From Enterococcus alcedinis (lineage in GTDB: Bacteria > Bacillota > Bacilli > Lactobacillales > Enterococcaceae), in contig NZ_BMDT01000008.1 in the NCBI RefSeq assembly GCF_014635985.1, positions 1 through 64,000 on the forward strand: a DNA stretch of 64,000 bases. Reading direction: 5' to 3'. A program made the translations under genes and the position numbers. The notes under the pieces are model-generated. The model was not told the origin of the DNA. It made no database searches and worked only from the letters and a program-made list of their open reading frames with translations. Positions 8,725 to 17,280 of this stretch are shown piece by piece (within the stretch, counting starts at the first letter, position 1; every line of letters begins with the position of its first letter).

Positions 8725-8796
8725 ATGAAAAAGTGTTTGTTAGGGTTGTTTGTTGGTATGCTTATATATTACCGACTAAATGTGAATTTTTTGTGA
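8725..8796 (+). CDS. Possible 23-aa hydrophobic peptide
   Basis: A tiny ORF starting MKKCLLGLFVGMLIYYRL, with AGGAG 5 nt before the ATG and a basic start followed by a hydrophobic stretch. It sits antisense-downstream of brnQ, just after the brnQ terminator hairpin read in the other direction. No clear promoter was found. It could be chance coding in a 3' region, or a small membrane peptide of the type I toxin or pheromone kind. Function is unknown. Confidence 0.3.
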   Translation: MKKCLLGLFVGMLIYYRLNVNFL

Positions 8797-8815
8797 CGAA
8801 AATCTTGGAAAGTTC

Positions 8816-10162
8816 TTAAGATTTTGAGGTCGCTGCAAAACGCCAAATGATGCCGCCAGCAAAGCCGATTAAAGCAGGTAAGAGCCAGCCCATACCAATT
8901 CCAAAGAGTGGAAAGACTGTTTCACCAAATTGAATTAAGCTTTGAGAAAAGGCGGTGTCACGAATGAAATCTGGACTCGCATTTAAGCCGTCAATGATTG
9001 AAGCAATTAGGGTAAAGAGTGTAGTCATTTGGTAAACACGGCGATCGTGTTTGAATAAAGGACCAATAATCGCTAGTAAGATTAACGTCATTGCTAGTGG
9101 GTATAGGAACATTAAAACAGGAATCGAAAATGTAATAATATTCGTTAGACCAACGTTAGCAAAGGTTGCGGCCATTAAATTCACAACTGTTGCAAAGAAT
9201 AAGTAGTTGCCCTTTGGAAAGAGTTCAACGAATGTTTCTGAAAAAGCAGTAGTTAAACCAATCGCTGTTTTTAAACAAGCAGAAATCACGACTAACGCCA
9301 ATACGATACTACCGAATGAACCTAAGTAATGTTGCGCGATTTGAGCTAAGGCAATCCCGCCATTTTCACTCATTTCAAATGCACCTAAACTTTTGGCACC
9401 CATGTAAGAAAGTAAAGTGTAGATGATTCCCATTAAAATAATACTAATCGCGCCTGATTTAATCGTATCAAGTGCAATGGTTTTTGGTTTGGTTATGCCA
9501 CGATTTTGAATCGTTTTAACAATAATAATCCCAAAAGCAAGCGATGCTAAGGCATCAAGTGTGTTATAGCCTTCGGTAAAACCGGTAAAGAACGCATAGT
9601 TTTGGTATGCATGTTGCACTGGGGCGTCACTCACTGCACCTAAAGGCTGTAAGAAAGAAAAGAGAATTAAAATACTTAATAAAACTAAGAAAAACGGATT
9701 CAAATATTTTCCAATATAATCAAATAATTTCGACGGTTTTTTTGCTAAAATCCAGGTGGCTAAAAAGAATAATGCACTAAAGATAGCAAGGCCACTTGTT
9801 AGTTGTTCTTTCGGTAAGTTGGTTGCAAAAGCAATCTCAAAAGAAGTTGTTGCTAAACGCGGTAAAGCGAAGAACGGCCCAATCACTAAATAAAGTAAAA
9901 TAGTGAAAATAAAGGCATAGCGCGGATGAACTTTTGAAGCTAAGTCAAAGAGTCCTTTACTTTGCGAACTACCAATAGCAATTACGCCTAAGAACGGTAA
10001 TCCAATTCCGGTCACTAAGAAACCTAAGTTTGCCCAAAAAGTATTGGCACCAGCCATTTGTCCCATATGAACAGGGAAAATTAAGTTTCCAGCTCCAAAA
10101 AACAGACCAAAAAGCATCGAGCCAATTGTTAAATAATCGGTGAATGTTAATTTTTTTTCCAT
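8816..10162 (-). CDS. brnQ: Branched-chain amino acid transport carrier BrnQ
   Basis: A 448-aa cation-coupled permease for leucine, isoleucine and valine in the cytoplasmic membrane. About 12 hydrophobic segments span the whole length. The opening [30 protein letters not shown] is the LIVCS/BrnQ family signature region, and [17 protein letters not shown] is also typical. It is monocistronic with its own terminator. A CodY-like box lies about 80 nt upstream of the start, which fits known CodY control of branched-chain amino acid uptake (inference). Confidence 0.93.
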   Translation of the reverse strand: MEKKLTFTDYLTIGSMLFGLFFGAGNLIFPVHMGQMAGANTFWANLGFLVTGIGLPFLGVIAIGSSQSKGLFDLASKVHPRYAFIFTILLYLVIGPFFALPRLATTSFEIAFATNLPKEQLTSGLAIFSALFFLATWILAKKPSKLFDYIGKYLNPFFLVLLSILILFSFLQPLGAVSDAPVQHAYQNYAFFTGFTEGYNTLDALASLAFGIIIVKTIQNRGITKPKTIALDTIKSGAISIILMGIIYTLLSYMGAKSLGAFEMSENGGIALAQIAQHYLGSFGSIVLALVVISACLKTAIGLTTAFSETFVELFPKGNYLFFATVVNLMAATFANVGLTNIITFSIPVLMFLYPLAMTLILLAIIGPLFKHDRRVYQMTTLFTLIASIIDGLNASPDFIRDTAFSQSLIQFGETVFPLFGIGMGWLLPALIGFAGGIIWRFAATSKS

Positions 10163-10237
10163 CTAAGGTTCCTCATTTCGGTTTTAACTTGATATAAAAA
10201 TATCAAATTAATGATTCGTAAGCAATTGTTATAGCAG

Positions 10238-10252
10238 ATTTTTCAGTGAATT
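10238..10252 (-). promoter_or_regulatory. CodY-box-like site upstream of brnQ
   Basis: On the minus strand the 15-mer AATTCACTGAAAAAT matches the CodY consensus AATTTTCWGAAAATT at 12 of 15 positions. It is 76 nt before the brnQ start. Confidence 0.5.
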
Positions 10253-10317
10253 CTTATCGAACTGCTAATCGACTCTCACAATCATTCGTAAATAGTTGCT
10301 TTTTTCGAATAAATAAT

Positions 10318-10345
10318 AAAAAAGACTAGCCAAAAACGGCTAGTC
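10318..10345 (-). terminator. Terminator of the lysine-responsive ABC operon
   Basis: GACTAGCC/GGCTAGTC stem (10324-10331 with 10338-10345) with an A run on the plus strand that reads as T on the minus strand. Confidence 0.85.
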
Positions 10346-10355
10346 AATTGTTTGA

Positions 10356-11093
10356 TCATCCTTCTAAAATTCGTTTCAGGAAGACTTTTGTCCGTTCTTC
10401 TTTTGGTTGGCCAAAAATCTGTTCAGGTGTGCCTTCTTCAGCAATGACGCCTTTATCCATGAAGATCACACGATCGGAAACGTCTTTAGCAAAGCCCATT
10501 TCATGCGTTACGATAACCATTGTTAGGCCAGAATCTGCTAAATCTTTCATCGTTTTCAGCACTTCGCCGACCATTTCAGGGTCAAGAGCAGAAGTCGGTT
10601 CATCAAACAGCATGACTTCAGGATTCATTGATAGCGCACGGGCAATCGCAACGCGTTGCTTTTGTCCACCAGATAGTTGGTTGGGTTTCGCGGCTTGAAA
10701 TTGTTTCATACCAACTTTTTCTAAGTTCTCAAGGGCAATTTTTTTGGCTTCTTCTGGATTACGTTTTAAAACGCTAATTTGACCAGTGATGCAGTTTTCT
10801 AAGACATTCATATTATTAAATAAGTTAAATGATTGGAAAACCATCCCTAAGTGTGTGCGGTATTTTGGTAAGTTATAGCCTTTACTTAAGACATTTTCAC
10901 CATTATAAAGAATTTCACCACTTGTTGGTTTTTCTAATAAGTTGATGCAACGAAGTAACGTTGATTTACCAGAACCAGAAGAACCGATAATCGTTAAAAC
11001 CTCGCCTTTATTGACCGTTAGACCAATGTCTTTTAAGACTTCATTTTCGCCAAAACTTTTTTTCAAATGATTAACTTCAATAATTGTAGACAT
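10356..11093 (-). CDS. Polar amino acid ABC transporter ATP-binding protein (predicted lysine)
   Basis: A 245-aa ATPase of the GlnQ/HisP class. Walker A is GSSGSGKST, the Q-loop is MVFQSFNLF, the signature is LSGGQKQR, Walker B is [13 protein letters not shown] and the switch His is in VTHEMGF. The start at 11093 ([10 protein letters not shown]) is chosen because AGGAGG lies just upstream; the longer reading back to 11156 runs into the upstream gene. It overlaps the end of its partner's coding region by its ribosome binding site only. Annotation by homology would say glutamine, but the riboswitch upstream argues for lysine or another basic amino acid. Confidence 0.9.
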   Translation of the reverse strand: MSTIIEVNHLKKSFGENEVLKDIGLTVNKGEVLTIIGSSGSGKSTLLRCINLLEKPTSGEILYNGENVLSKGYNLPKYRTHLGMVFQSFNLFNNMNVLENCITGQISVLKRNPEEAKKIALENLEKVGMKQFQAAKPNQLSGGQKQRVAIARALSMNPEVMLFDEPTSALDPEMVGEVLKTMKDLADSGLTMVIVTHEMGFAKDVSDRVIFMDKGVIAEEGTPEQIFGQPKEERTKVFLKRILEG

Positions 11094-11103
11094 GTTGTTC
11101 CTC

Positions 11104-12687
11104 CTATTCTTGACCTTCAACGACTTCTTCAACTTTGACGTAAGCAGAAGGGCCATCCATCTTTTTCTCCATTAAACGTAGCAAGCGTGTTGCTGTGATC
11201 GTCATGACTAAGTAAATCACACCAACGATTAAGAACGTTTGGAAGAACTGGTAATTGGTTCCGGCAGCTGCTGTTCCTTGGAAGAACAAGTCTGCCACAC
11301 TGATGACACTTAAAACGGCTGTATCTTTAATGTTAATCACGGTTTCATTTCCGATAGCTGGTAAGATATTGCGAATCACTTGTGGTAAAACAACTTTACC
11401 CATCGTTTGTGAATGGGTCATACCAATCGCTTGGGCGGCTTCGAATTGTCCACGATCCACAGCGAAAATCCCACCACGTACAATTTCAGACATATACGCA
11501 CCCGTGTTAATGGATACGATTAATAGAGCGGCAACGGTTCGATTTAAATCAATGCCAAAAGCTAAAGCCAATCCATAGAAGATGACCATCGCTTGTACCA
11601 TCATTGGTGTCCCACGGAAAACTTCGATATAAATCGTTAATAAAATATCGCCTAATTTTTGGAAGAAACGAGTCACTGGATTGTCACTCATTGGAATCGT
11701 ACGGAAGACACCAACTAATAGACCGATAATTGTTCCAGCGATTGTTGAGAAAATCGCGATGAATAGCGTTAAACCTGCACCTTTTAAGAAAAGCATGCCA
11801 TAATCATCGATAATTTTTTTGAAACTAGCAAAAGTTGAGGATGATTCCTCTTGGTTAGCAGAAGGTTGATTTTGAATCGCTTGGTCCATTAAGGTCGTGC
11901 GTTCTTCTGCTGAAATTCCTGCTAAAATTTGATTGACTTCTTGTACGAGTGGATCGTTTTTACGCATCCCAACGGCAATTTGAACGTCTTCGGGATTCGT
12001 TTGGAATCCGTCTGCTTCATTAAATTCAATCATTTCAAATTTATCGTTCACGCTTGTGGCAGTTACTCCTTCAGGACGTTCGGTAACATAGCCATCGATA
12101 ATACCGGAATCAAGCGCGACACGCATCGCTGAGAAATCTTTCATCGGGTCTTGGTAAATGACATCTGGGATTTGAGAAACGACTGAATAGTGGAACGTAT
12201 TTAGTTGGCCCGTTATTTTGGCGCCAGCAAAATCATTAATGCTTGTCGCTTCAGCAAACTTTCCATTTTTACGTGTCACAACGACTAAATGCGATTCATA
12301 ATAAGGGTCGGTAAAATCAATTTGCTCACGACGTTCTTCAGTTGGTGACATCCCTGCAATAATCGCATCAATCTTACCCGATTGAAGTGCAGGTACAAGA
12401 CCATCCCATTGCGTTGGGACAATCACTAATTCACGTCCCATTTCTTCGGCAATACGCTTAGCGATTTCAACATCGTAACCACCAGCAAAAGCACCTTTAT
12501 CACCTGATTTAGGGACGGCACCATTTTTATCGCTAGTTTGTGTCCAGTTAAATGGAGCATAAGCTGTTTCCATCCCAACACGGAATTGGCCATCAGGTGT
12601 TTTATCGTCGGCCATCACCGGTGCACTACCGATTAAAATCGAAGCAACAAAGCTAAGTAACAGCAACAAAGTCATTCTTTTATTCAT
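11104..12687 (-). CDS. ABC transporter substrate-binding/permease fusion (predicted lysine)
   Basis: 527 aa, combining two parts. Residues 1-26 are a signal peptide ([28 protein letters not shown]). Residues about 33-275 are a periplasmic-binding-like SBP_bac_3 domain ([52 protein letters not shown]). Residues about 300-510 form a HisM/GlnP-type permease with several membrane segments and the EAA-like loop [28 protein letters not shown]. Fused receptor-permease proteins are normal for Lactobacillales glutamine-type importers. A lysine riboswitch precedes the gene, so lysine is the predicted ligand. It forms an operon with the ATPase at 10356. Confidence 0.9.
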   Translation of the reverse strand: MNKRMTLLLLLSFVASILIGSAPVMADDKTPDGQFRVGMETAYAPFNWTQTSDKNGAVPKSGDKGAFAGGYDVEIAKRIAEEMGRELVIVPTQWDGLVPALQSGKIDAIIAGMSPTEERREQIDFTDPYYESHLVVVTRKNGKFAEATSINDFAGAKITGQLNTFHYSVVSQIPDVIYQDPMKDFSAMRVALDSGIIDGYVTERPEGVTATSVNDKFEMIEFNEADGFQTNPEDVQIAVGMRKNDPLVQEVNQILAGISAEERTTLMDQAIQNQPSANQEESSSTFASFKKIIDDYGMLFLKGAGLTLFIAIFSTIAGTIIGLLVGVFRTIPMSDNPVTRFFQKLGDILLTIYIEVFRGTPMMVQAMVIFYGLALAFGIDLNRTVAALLIVSINTGAYMSEIVRGGIFAVDRGQFEAAQAIGMTHSQTMGKVVLPQVIRNILPAIGNETVINIKDTAVLSVISVADLFFQGTAAAGTNYQFFQTFLIVGVIYLVMTITATRLLRLMEKKMDGPSAYVKVEEVVEGQE

Positions 12688-12753
12688 TATAATCCTCTTT
12701 TCTTAATGATTTACGAGTCTTTGACAGTAAGAGAGGGGCGTGAAAAAAACAAA

Positions 12754-13014
12754 AAACAGCCGGTTTCTAAAGTTAGAAAGCGGCTGTGGACAGACAAAAA
12801 GTACCTATCGACAAACTCCTCACGTAACAATAGCGCACCTTAGTGTAAACTAAGACAGTTCGCAAGTTATTCGCTTGCGACCCAACAATTTTTAGAAAGC
12901 AGCTAAAAACTGTTTCGGCGATGTTCCCTAGTCCTGCGTCAAAGTGTTGCTTCACTCGACAGGGTTAATGAACCTCGCGACCTCTACCTGGTTGAAGGTA
13001 TCTCGTATTCAATT
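12754..13014 (-). promoter_or_regulatory. Lysine riboswitch (L-box) with terminator
   Basis: Read on the minus strand the leader has L-box landmarks in order: GUAGAGGUCGCGAGG (plus 12973-12987), AUCGCCGAA (12914-12922), UUGUUGGGUCGC, GAACUGUC, and GGUGCGCUAU (12830-12839), with a short P1 from UACCU and AGGUA. It ends in a strong terminator: 15-nt arms at 12756-12770 and 12773-12787 (one mismatch, tiny loop, so shorter in practice) and a T run. High lysine should stabilise the aptamer and allow termination. A covariance-model search was not possible here. Confidence 0.85.
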
Positions 13015-13020
13015 TTTCTC

Positions 13021-13049
13021 ATTGTAGCTGATTGACCGAAAACTGTCAA
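13021..13049 (-). promoter_or_regulatory. Promoter of the lysine ABC operon
   Basis: Minus strand TTGACA (plus 13044-13049) and TACAAT (plus 13021-13026) with a 17-nt spacer. The predicted start, about 13014, coincides with the beginning of the riboswitch. Confidence 0.85.
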
Positions 13050-13090
13050 ATGGAGCTGAGAATCTCATGAGAAAAAAAACAAAGAAAATT

Positions 13091-13126
13091 AAAAAATCTC
13101 AGGAGGAAAACATTCCTAAGATTTTT
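13091..13126. terminator. Bidirectional terminator-like hairpin
   Basis: Stem of about 12-13 bp with one mismatch (AAAAATCTCAGGA with TTCCTAAGATTTTT), with T or A runs on both flanks. No adjacent gene clearly needs it; it insulates the riboswitch promoter from the repeat region. Confidence 0.5.
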
Positions 13127-13185
13127 CGCTGTCCGCTCCCCTACGAGAATGCCTTGGCTTTAATGAGCCGTTGGACCGCTTCGAA

Positions 13186-13300
13186 ATGGTATGTAATGAG
13201 CAATGACTTGGTAATAAGCCAGAATCTTTTTGAAAGTAAAAAACACTTTCAAACGATTCTTTGCTTATTACTCGTCATTAACCGCTCATTTCATAACCTC
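13186..13300 (+). repeat. Single copy of the palindromic intergenic repeat
   Basis: 115 bp closely matching unit 3 of the array at 8561-8676: GAGCAATGACTTGGTAATAAGCCAGAATC, TTTTTGAAAGTAAAAA-CACTTTCAAA, then TTGCTTATTACTCGTCATTAA and a CATAACCTC end. A 78-codon reading frame that crosses it is a by-product of the repeat. Confidence 0.85.
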
Positions 13301-13663
13301 TAATTGAGCCCACGGTCTCTTACGTCTTTCGATTTTTAAACGTATCCTAGAGCTGCTAAAGCAGCAAGGCTACGATAATTCTCCTCGAATCCTTGGAACG
13401 GCTCTGACGCCAAGGATTCTCTCCGGTACGCTAACGATGTACTGACTATTTCATTTCAAATGTTACAATCAAATTTTAAATTTGAAATCATCAAACGGAT
13501 AATGTTTTCCAAATACAATGATAAAATCCACCAAATATTTAGAATACAGGGAAGCGTAAGCTTCTTCTAATCGAGGGTCTATTTAACGAACCCTATAAAA
13601 ATTGTCTAACTGCCTGATATCGCTAACTTTTTCTAACTTCAAAATTTGTACTTTCTTTAATGT
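13301..13663. other. Intergenic region with hairpins, no gene seen
   Basis: 363 bases without a supported gene. A 10-bp stem GAATCCTTGG/CCAAGGATTC lies at 13387-13396 and 13410-13419, and further short inverted repeats follow (AGCTGC/GCAGC near 13353-13365; GAAGC/GCTTC near 13552-13564). It could hold decayed repeat units or a small RNA; nothing is conclusive. Confidence 0.4.
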
Positions 13664-13702
13664 AAAAAAAATCGATTAGAAGAATGAATTCCTCTAATCG
13701 AT
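13664..13702 (-). terminator. Terminator of the 101-aa membrane protein gene
   Basis: ATCGATTAGA/TCTAATCGAT stem (13671-13680 with 13693-13702), extended by further pairs near the loop; the A run at 13664-13670 reads as seven T on the minus strand. Confidence 0.88.
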
Positions 13703-13717
13703 ACGCTAAGTCGGTTA

Positions 13718-14023
13718 TTAAGCTGTTTTGACTTTTGGTTCGCGTCCTAAAATGGCTTGGAGAACGGTTAATCCACCCATTGCACCTAGAATCGCATAAA
13801 TTAAACTTGAATATTGTGTTACGCCGAAGCCCCACGTACGGAAAATCACTAGAGCAATCGCTAAAACGACCATTGCCATCACGTTAAAGAAAGCAAACGC
13901 CCATAAGTTCCCGAATTCTTTACGAGAGAAGTAAAAAATAGAGAAGAATAAGCTAACCGCTGTCCATGCAATACAAACTAAAATAATTGCCCAATAAATA
14001 ATTGATGCTAACATTTGTTTCAC
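13718..14023 (-). CDS. Small integral membrane protein, 101 aa
   Basis: Three hydrophobic segments (SIIYWAIILVCIAWTAVSLFFSIFYF; LWAFAFFNVMAMVVLAIALVIF; SLIYAILGAMGGLTVLQAIL) separated by short polar loops, and a basic C-terminus. The start has a GAGGTGA ribosome binding site and the gene has its own terminator, so it is a real monocistronic gene. I do not recognise the family and cannot propose a function. It is transcribed divergently from the chorismate mutase gene. Confidence 0.75.
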   Translation of the reverse strand: MKQMLASIIYWAIILVCIAWTAVSLFFSIFYFSRKEFGNLWAFAFFNVMAMVVLAIALVIFRTWGFGVTQYSSLIYAILGAMGGLTVLQAILGREPKVKTA

Positions 14024-14201
14024 CTCACTTCAATCTTTCACTCCAATTTTAACACCTTTTTGAAATCTTGTCATGAAAAATTTGTGAAAAAAACTACTTA
14101 TTTTTCTATTTTAAAGAAATTTCCCCTATTAATGAAGTTTTCGGTATAATGAAGGTATTCAGAAAAACAATTTAATGAATGAAAAATTGGAGGAATCTTT
14201 A

Positions 14202-14483
14202 ATGGATCAAAAAAATCCTTTAGCGCTACCGCGTCAAAAAATCGACGCGATTGATACACAAATTATTGCTTTATTAGAAGAACGAATGACCGCTGTTTCC
14301 GATGTAGTTCGGATAAAAAAAGAAGAGCAGATTGCCATTCTTGATTCTGGTAGGGAAGCGTCATTACTAGAAAATGTGCGAAAACGTGTCGTGAATGAAA
14401 AATATGCAGACACGATTGTAGCAACCTTTGAAGATATTATGCGTCAGTCTCGTCATTACCAAAACCAACAATTGGAGGATTAG
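14202..14483 (+). CDS. Chorismate mutase, AroQ type
   Basis: 93-aa all-helical enzyme converting chorismate to prephenate, for phenylalanine and tyrosine synthesis. The pattern RQKIDAIDTQIIALLEERM, then VVRIKK, and ILDSGREASLLENVRKR matches the AroQ helix 1 with its Arg and the later Arg/Glu active-site positions. ATG 14202 (GGAGGA 7 nt upstream) is preferred to ATG 14175. It is monofunctional, with no prephenate dehydratase part. A TATAAT lies at 14145-14150. The niacin repressor gene begins 3 nt after its stop, so they are cotranscribed. Confidence 0.85.
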   Translation: MDQKNPLALPRQKIDAIDTQIIALLEERMTAVSDVVRIKKEEQIAILDSGREASLLENVRKRVVNEKYADTIVATFEDIMRQSRHYQNQQLED

Positions 14484-14486
14484 GCG

Positions 14487-15008
14487 ATGTTAGAAGGAGA
14501 AGAAAGACGTCAGGCGTTATTAGCTCGTCTGCATCAATCGAATTTAGCGATTAGTGCAAGTAAATTTGCGGCAGAATTTGGTGTGAGCCGCCAAGTGATT
14601 GTCGGCGACGTTGCCTTGTTACGAGCGGCAGGAGAAGACATTATCGCGACTGCAAGAGGTTATAAGATCGACAAAGAAGCACAAGAAGTCGGATATATGG
14701 CTAAAATTGCCGTACAACATGGTGAAGAGGCGACCCAACAAGAACTTGAAATTATTCTTTCCTTTGGTGCAGAAGTCGTTGACGTCATTGTTGAACATGA
14801 GTTATATGGTGAATTGGTCGGAGGGCTCTACATTCGGACACACGAAGACATCCAACGCTTTATGGATAAATACCAAAACTCACAATCCAACTTGTTATCA
14901 CAATTAACGAATGGCATACATTTGCATACGATTCGTTACAAAAGAACAACCGATTTAGATAAAATAAAAGCGGTATTAGCTGAAAAAGGTATTTTATATC
15001 AAGGATAA
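14487..15008 (+). CDS. niaR: Niacin-responsive transcriptional repressor NiaR
   Basis: 173-aa regulator. Residues about 7-62 are an HTH_11 winged helix (RRQALLARLHQSNLAISASKFAAEFGVSRQVIVGDVALLRAAGEDI). The rest is the 3H domain, named for conserved histidines: VQHGEE near 76, VEHELYGEL near 103 and GIHLHTI near 145, which bind metal and nicotinate. NiaR represses NAD salvage and niacin uptake genes in Firmicutes; none is next to it here, so its targets are elsewhere. It is coupled to chorismate mutase by a 3-nt gap. Confidence 0.88.
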   Translation: MLEGEERRQALLARLHQSNLAISASKFAAEFGVSRQVIVGDVALLRAAGEDIIATARGYKIDKEAQEVGYMAKIAVQHGEEATQQELEIILSFGAEVVDVIVEHELYGELVGGLYIRTHEDIQRFMDKYQNSQSNLLSQLTNGIHLHTIRYKRTTDLDKIKAVLAEKGILYQG

Positions 15009-15048
15009 GGGGAAAAGTCGAACAAATGAATTTTTTTGGAGAATTCAA

Positions 15049-15077
15049 TTGACAAACTAGAAAAACTCCTGTAAATT
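15049..15077 (+). promoter_or_regulatory. Promoter of the methionine T-box/metNIQ operon
   Basis: Perfect TTGACA (15049-15054), 17-nt spacer, TAAATT (15072-15077). Predicted start about 15084, at the base of T-box stem I. Confidence 0.8.
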
Positions 15078-15083
15078 AAGTGT

Positions 15084-15487
15084 CACATACAAATAGCATG
15101 TCTGATGAAAAGGAAAGTATACTTGGATGCTTTAAAGAGAGGCTCTGGTTGGTGAGAAGAGCTAAGTTCAAGAAGAGTAGAAAATGGCCTTGGAGGATAA
15201 TTTGTCGATAAGTAGGCAAATTCGGAAAGTTTCACCGTTAAAAGAAACGCCAATTTTTCATATGTGAAAACGTTGGGTCTAAGGGAAGGCAACTTCCAAA
15301 CAAAAGGTGGTAACACGATATTCGTCCTTTTACTAGTTTCGGCTAGTAAAGGGATTTTTTTGTTTTTTAGAGCTAGAAAGGTTGGGCAAAGGAGTGAATA
15401 GTCACTCAAACAGAGGTGGTACCACGCTCAAGAAGGCGTCCTCAAGCAAATAAGTCATTGGCTTATTTGTTTGAGGGTGCTTTTTTT
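15084..15487 (+). promoter_or_regulatory. T-box leader (Met specifier) with duplicated antiterminator/terminator module
   Basis: Stem I carries AGAGAGGCTCTGGTTGGTGAG, then on its 3' side a specifier loop GAAAATGGCC with AUG at 15184-15186, read as methionine. The first T-box sequence AAGGTGGTAACACG is at 15304-15317, followed by a terminator (15325-15336 with 15343-15354, T run). A second T-box sequence AGAGGTGGTACCACG at 15412-15426 follows, preceded by a small GAGTGA/TCACTC hairpin and followed by a second terminator (15440-15454 with 15462-15476, T run 15481-15487). No second stem I fits in the 50 nt between them. Confidence 0.88.
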
Positions 15488-15530
15488 GTACCCCTCAATC
15501 ATCTAAATAGAGAATTTCAGGAGGAAGAAC

Positions 15531-16580
15531 ATGATTGAATTAAAAGATATTTCGGTTGTTTTTAGTCAAAAGAACCGTCAAATTACAGCAGTAACAGATG
15601 TGGACTTAACGATTGAAAAAGGTGACGTGTACGGAATTGTGGGTTATTCAGGAGCCGGTAAGAGTACCTTGGTTCGTGTGATTAACTTGTTGCAACGTCC
15701 AACAACAGGAAACGTAATCGTCGATGGCGTGGAATTCACCACCTTAAAACCAAAGGAATTACGTGAAAAGCGCAAAAATATTGGAATGATTTTCCAACAC
15801 TTTAATTTAATGGATAGCCGCACCATTTTTGAAAACGTTGATTTTTCATTGAAGTATTCTGGCAAAAAGAAAGTCGAGCGCAAGAAAAAAGTTGAAGAGT
15901 TATTAGAACTCGTCGGTTTGGCAGATAAAATCAATGCGTATCCGAGTCAATTATCAGGTGGTCAAAAGCAACGTGTCGCGATTGCCAGAGCTTTAGCCAA
16001 TGACCCTGAAATATTACTTTGTGATGAAGCAACGAGTGCCTTGGATCCAAAAACAACGTTACAAATTTTAGCTTTATTAAAAGAACTAAATAAGAAACTG
16101 GGCTTAACGATTGTTTTAATTACGCATGAAATGCAAGTGGTCAAAGAAATTTGTAATAAAGTAGCGGTTATGGAAGACGGTCGTGTGATTGAACACGGCG
16201 ATAGCGTGCAAATCTTCAGTCAACCAAAAGAACATTTGACAAAAGACTTTATTCGTACCGCAACGCATGTCGATCAGGCGTTAGAGACGATTTTAGGACA
16301 CAAAAAATTCTCTCAAATTGGCGATGATGAGTGGTTAGCAGAATTATCTTACGTTGGCGAACAAACGGGACAACCAATTATTGCTGAGCTATTCAGTCAA
16401 TATGATGTCGTAACGAATATCTTATATGGAAACGTTGAGATTATTCAAGAAGTGCCTTTAGGAAGCTTAGTCGTGACGTTCAAAGGAACCATCGAGAACC
16501 GTCAACGGGCATTGGCATTCCTAGAGTCGCAAGAGGTCAATGTGACCATTATTAAAGAATCTGCCCAAGGAGGGAAATAG
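15531..16580 (+). CDS. metN: Methionine ABC transporter ATP-binding protein MetN
   Basis: 349-aa ATPase of the methionine uptake family. Walker A is GYSGAGKST, the Q-loop is MIFQHFNLM, the signature LSGGQKQR, Walker [16 protein letters not shown], and the switch His in ITHEMQV. The C-terminal ~100 residues are the ACT-like NIL domain ([36 protein letters not shown]), which binds methionine and gives transinhibition in MetN proteins. First gene of the T-box operon, with AGGAGG upstream and metI 2 nt after its stop. Confidence 0.95.
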   Translation: MIELKDISVVFSQKNRQITAVTDVDLTIEKGDVYGIVGYSGAGKSTLVRVINLLQRPTTGNVIVDGVEFTTLKPKELREKRKNIGMIFQHFNLMDSRTIFENVDFSLKYSGKKKVERKKKVEELLELVGLADKINAYPSQLSGGQKQRVAIARALANDPEILLCDEATSALDPKTTLQILALLKELNKKLGLTIVLITHEMQVVKEICNKVAVMEDGRVIEHGDSVQIFSQPKEHLTKDFIRTATHVDQALETILGHKKFSQIGDDEWLAELSYVGEQTGQPIIAELFSQYDVVTNILYGNVEIIQEVPLGSLVVTFKGTIENRQRALAFLESQEVNVTIIKESAQGGK

Positions 16581-16582
16581 AA

Positions 16583-17260
16583 ATGAGCTTTTTAGAAACG
16601 TATTTTCCAAATGTAATGGAAATTCCAGATGAATTTGTCCAAGCAACAATCGATACGATTTATATGACGTTTTGGACGTCGTTAATCGCGGGAATCTTAG
16701 GTGTCTTCTTTGGTGTTTTACTTGTTGTTACACGACCAGGCGGTATCTTGGAGCAACGATTTATTTTTGTCTTACTTGATCAAATCGTCAATATCGTACG
16801 ATCCATTCCATTTATTATTTTACTCTCACTTTTAGTTGTCGTGACTCGTCTCATTGTTGGGACATCAATCGGAGCAAAAGCCGCTTTAGTACCTTTAATT
16901 GCTGGTGTGATTCCTTTCTTTGCCCGTCAAATCGAGATTGCTTTATTAGAAGTTGACCCTGGTGTTATTGAAGCATCAGAAGCAATGGGAACGAGTCCAT
17001 TAGGAATTGTCTTTCGAGTGTATTTAAAAGAAGGATTACCGGGAATCGTTCGCGTATCAGCATTAACAATTATTAATATTATTGGTTTAACAGCCATGGC
17101 AGGAGCGGTCGGTGCAGGTGGACTTGGAAGTTTGGCGATTACTCGTGGTTATAATCGATTCCAAACAGATGTCACATTTATGGCGATGTTTATTATTTTA
17201 ATTTTGGTTTTCATTAGTCAAGCAATTAGTAACTTGATTATTAAAAAAATAACGCACTAA
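16583..17260 (+). CDS. metI: Methionine ABC transporter permease MetI (MetP)
   Basis: 225-aa membrane protein with five to six hydrophobic helices. The cytoplasmic coupling loop EASEAMGTSPLGIVFRVYLKEGLPGIVR contains the EAA-type motif that contacts MetN, and the C-terminal IIGLTAMAGAVGAGGLGSLAI segment is typical for MetI. It sits between metN and metQ with an AAGGAGGG ribosome binding site inside the end of metN. Confidence 0.94.
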   Translation: MSFLETYFPNVMEIPDEFVQATIDTIYMTFWTSLIAGILGVFFGVLLVVTRPGGILEQRFIFVLLDQIVNIVRSIPFIILLSLLVVVTRLIVGTSIGAKAALVPLIAGVIPFFARQIEIALLEVDPGVIEASEAMGTSPLGIVFRVYLKEGLPGIVRVSALTIINIIGLTAMAGAVGAGGLGSLAITRGYNRFQTDVTFMAMFIILILVFISQAISNLIIKKITH

Positions 17261-17280
17261 CAACATAGGGGGAAATGAAA

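Noticed and set aside
12773-12955. 60-codon minus-strand frame inside the lysine riboswitch
   Set aside because: Lies entirely in the structured leader RNA; no ribosome binding site.
13067-13303. 78-codon forward frame starting MRKKTKKIKK
   Set aside because: It runs through a terminator-like hairpin and then through the palindromic repeat unit; no ribosome binding site and no protein-like composition.
15083-15409. 108-codon minus-strand frame across the T-box leader
   Set aside because: Antisense to a well-defined T-box; a chance frame.
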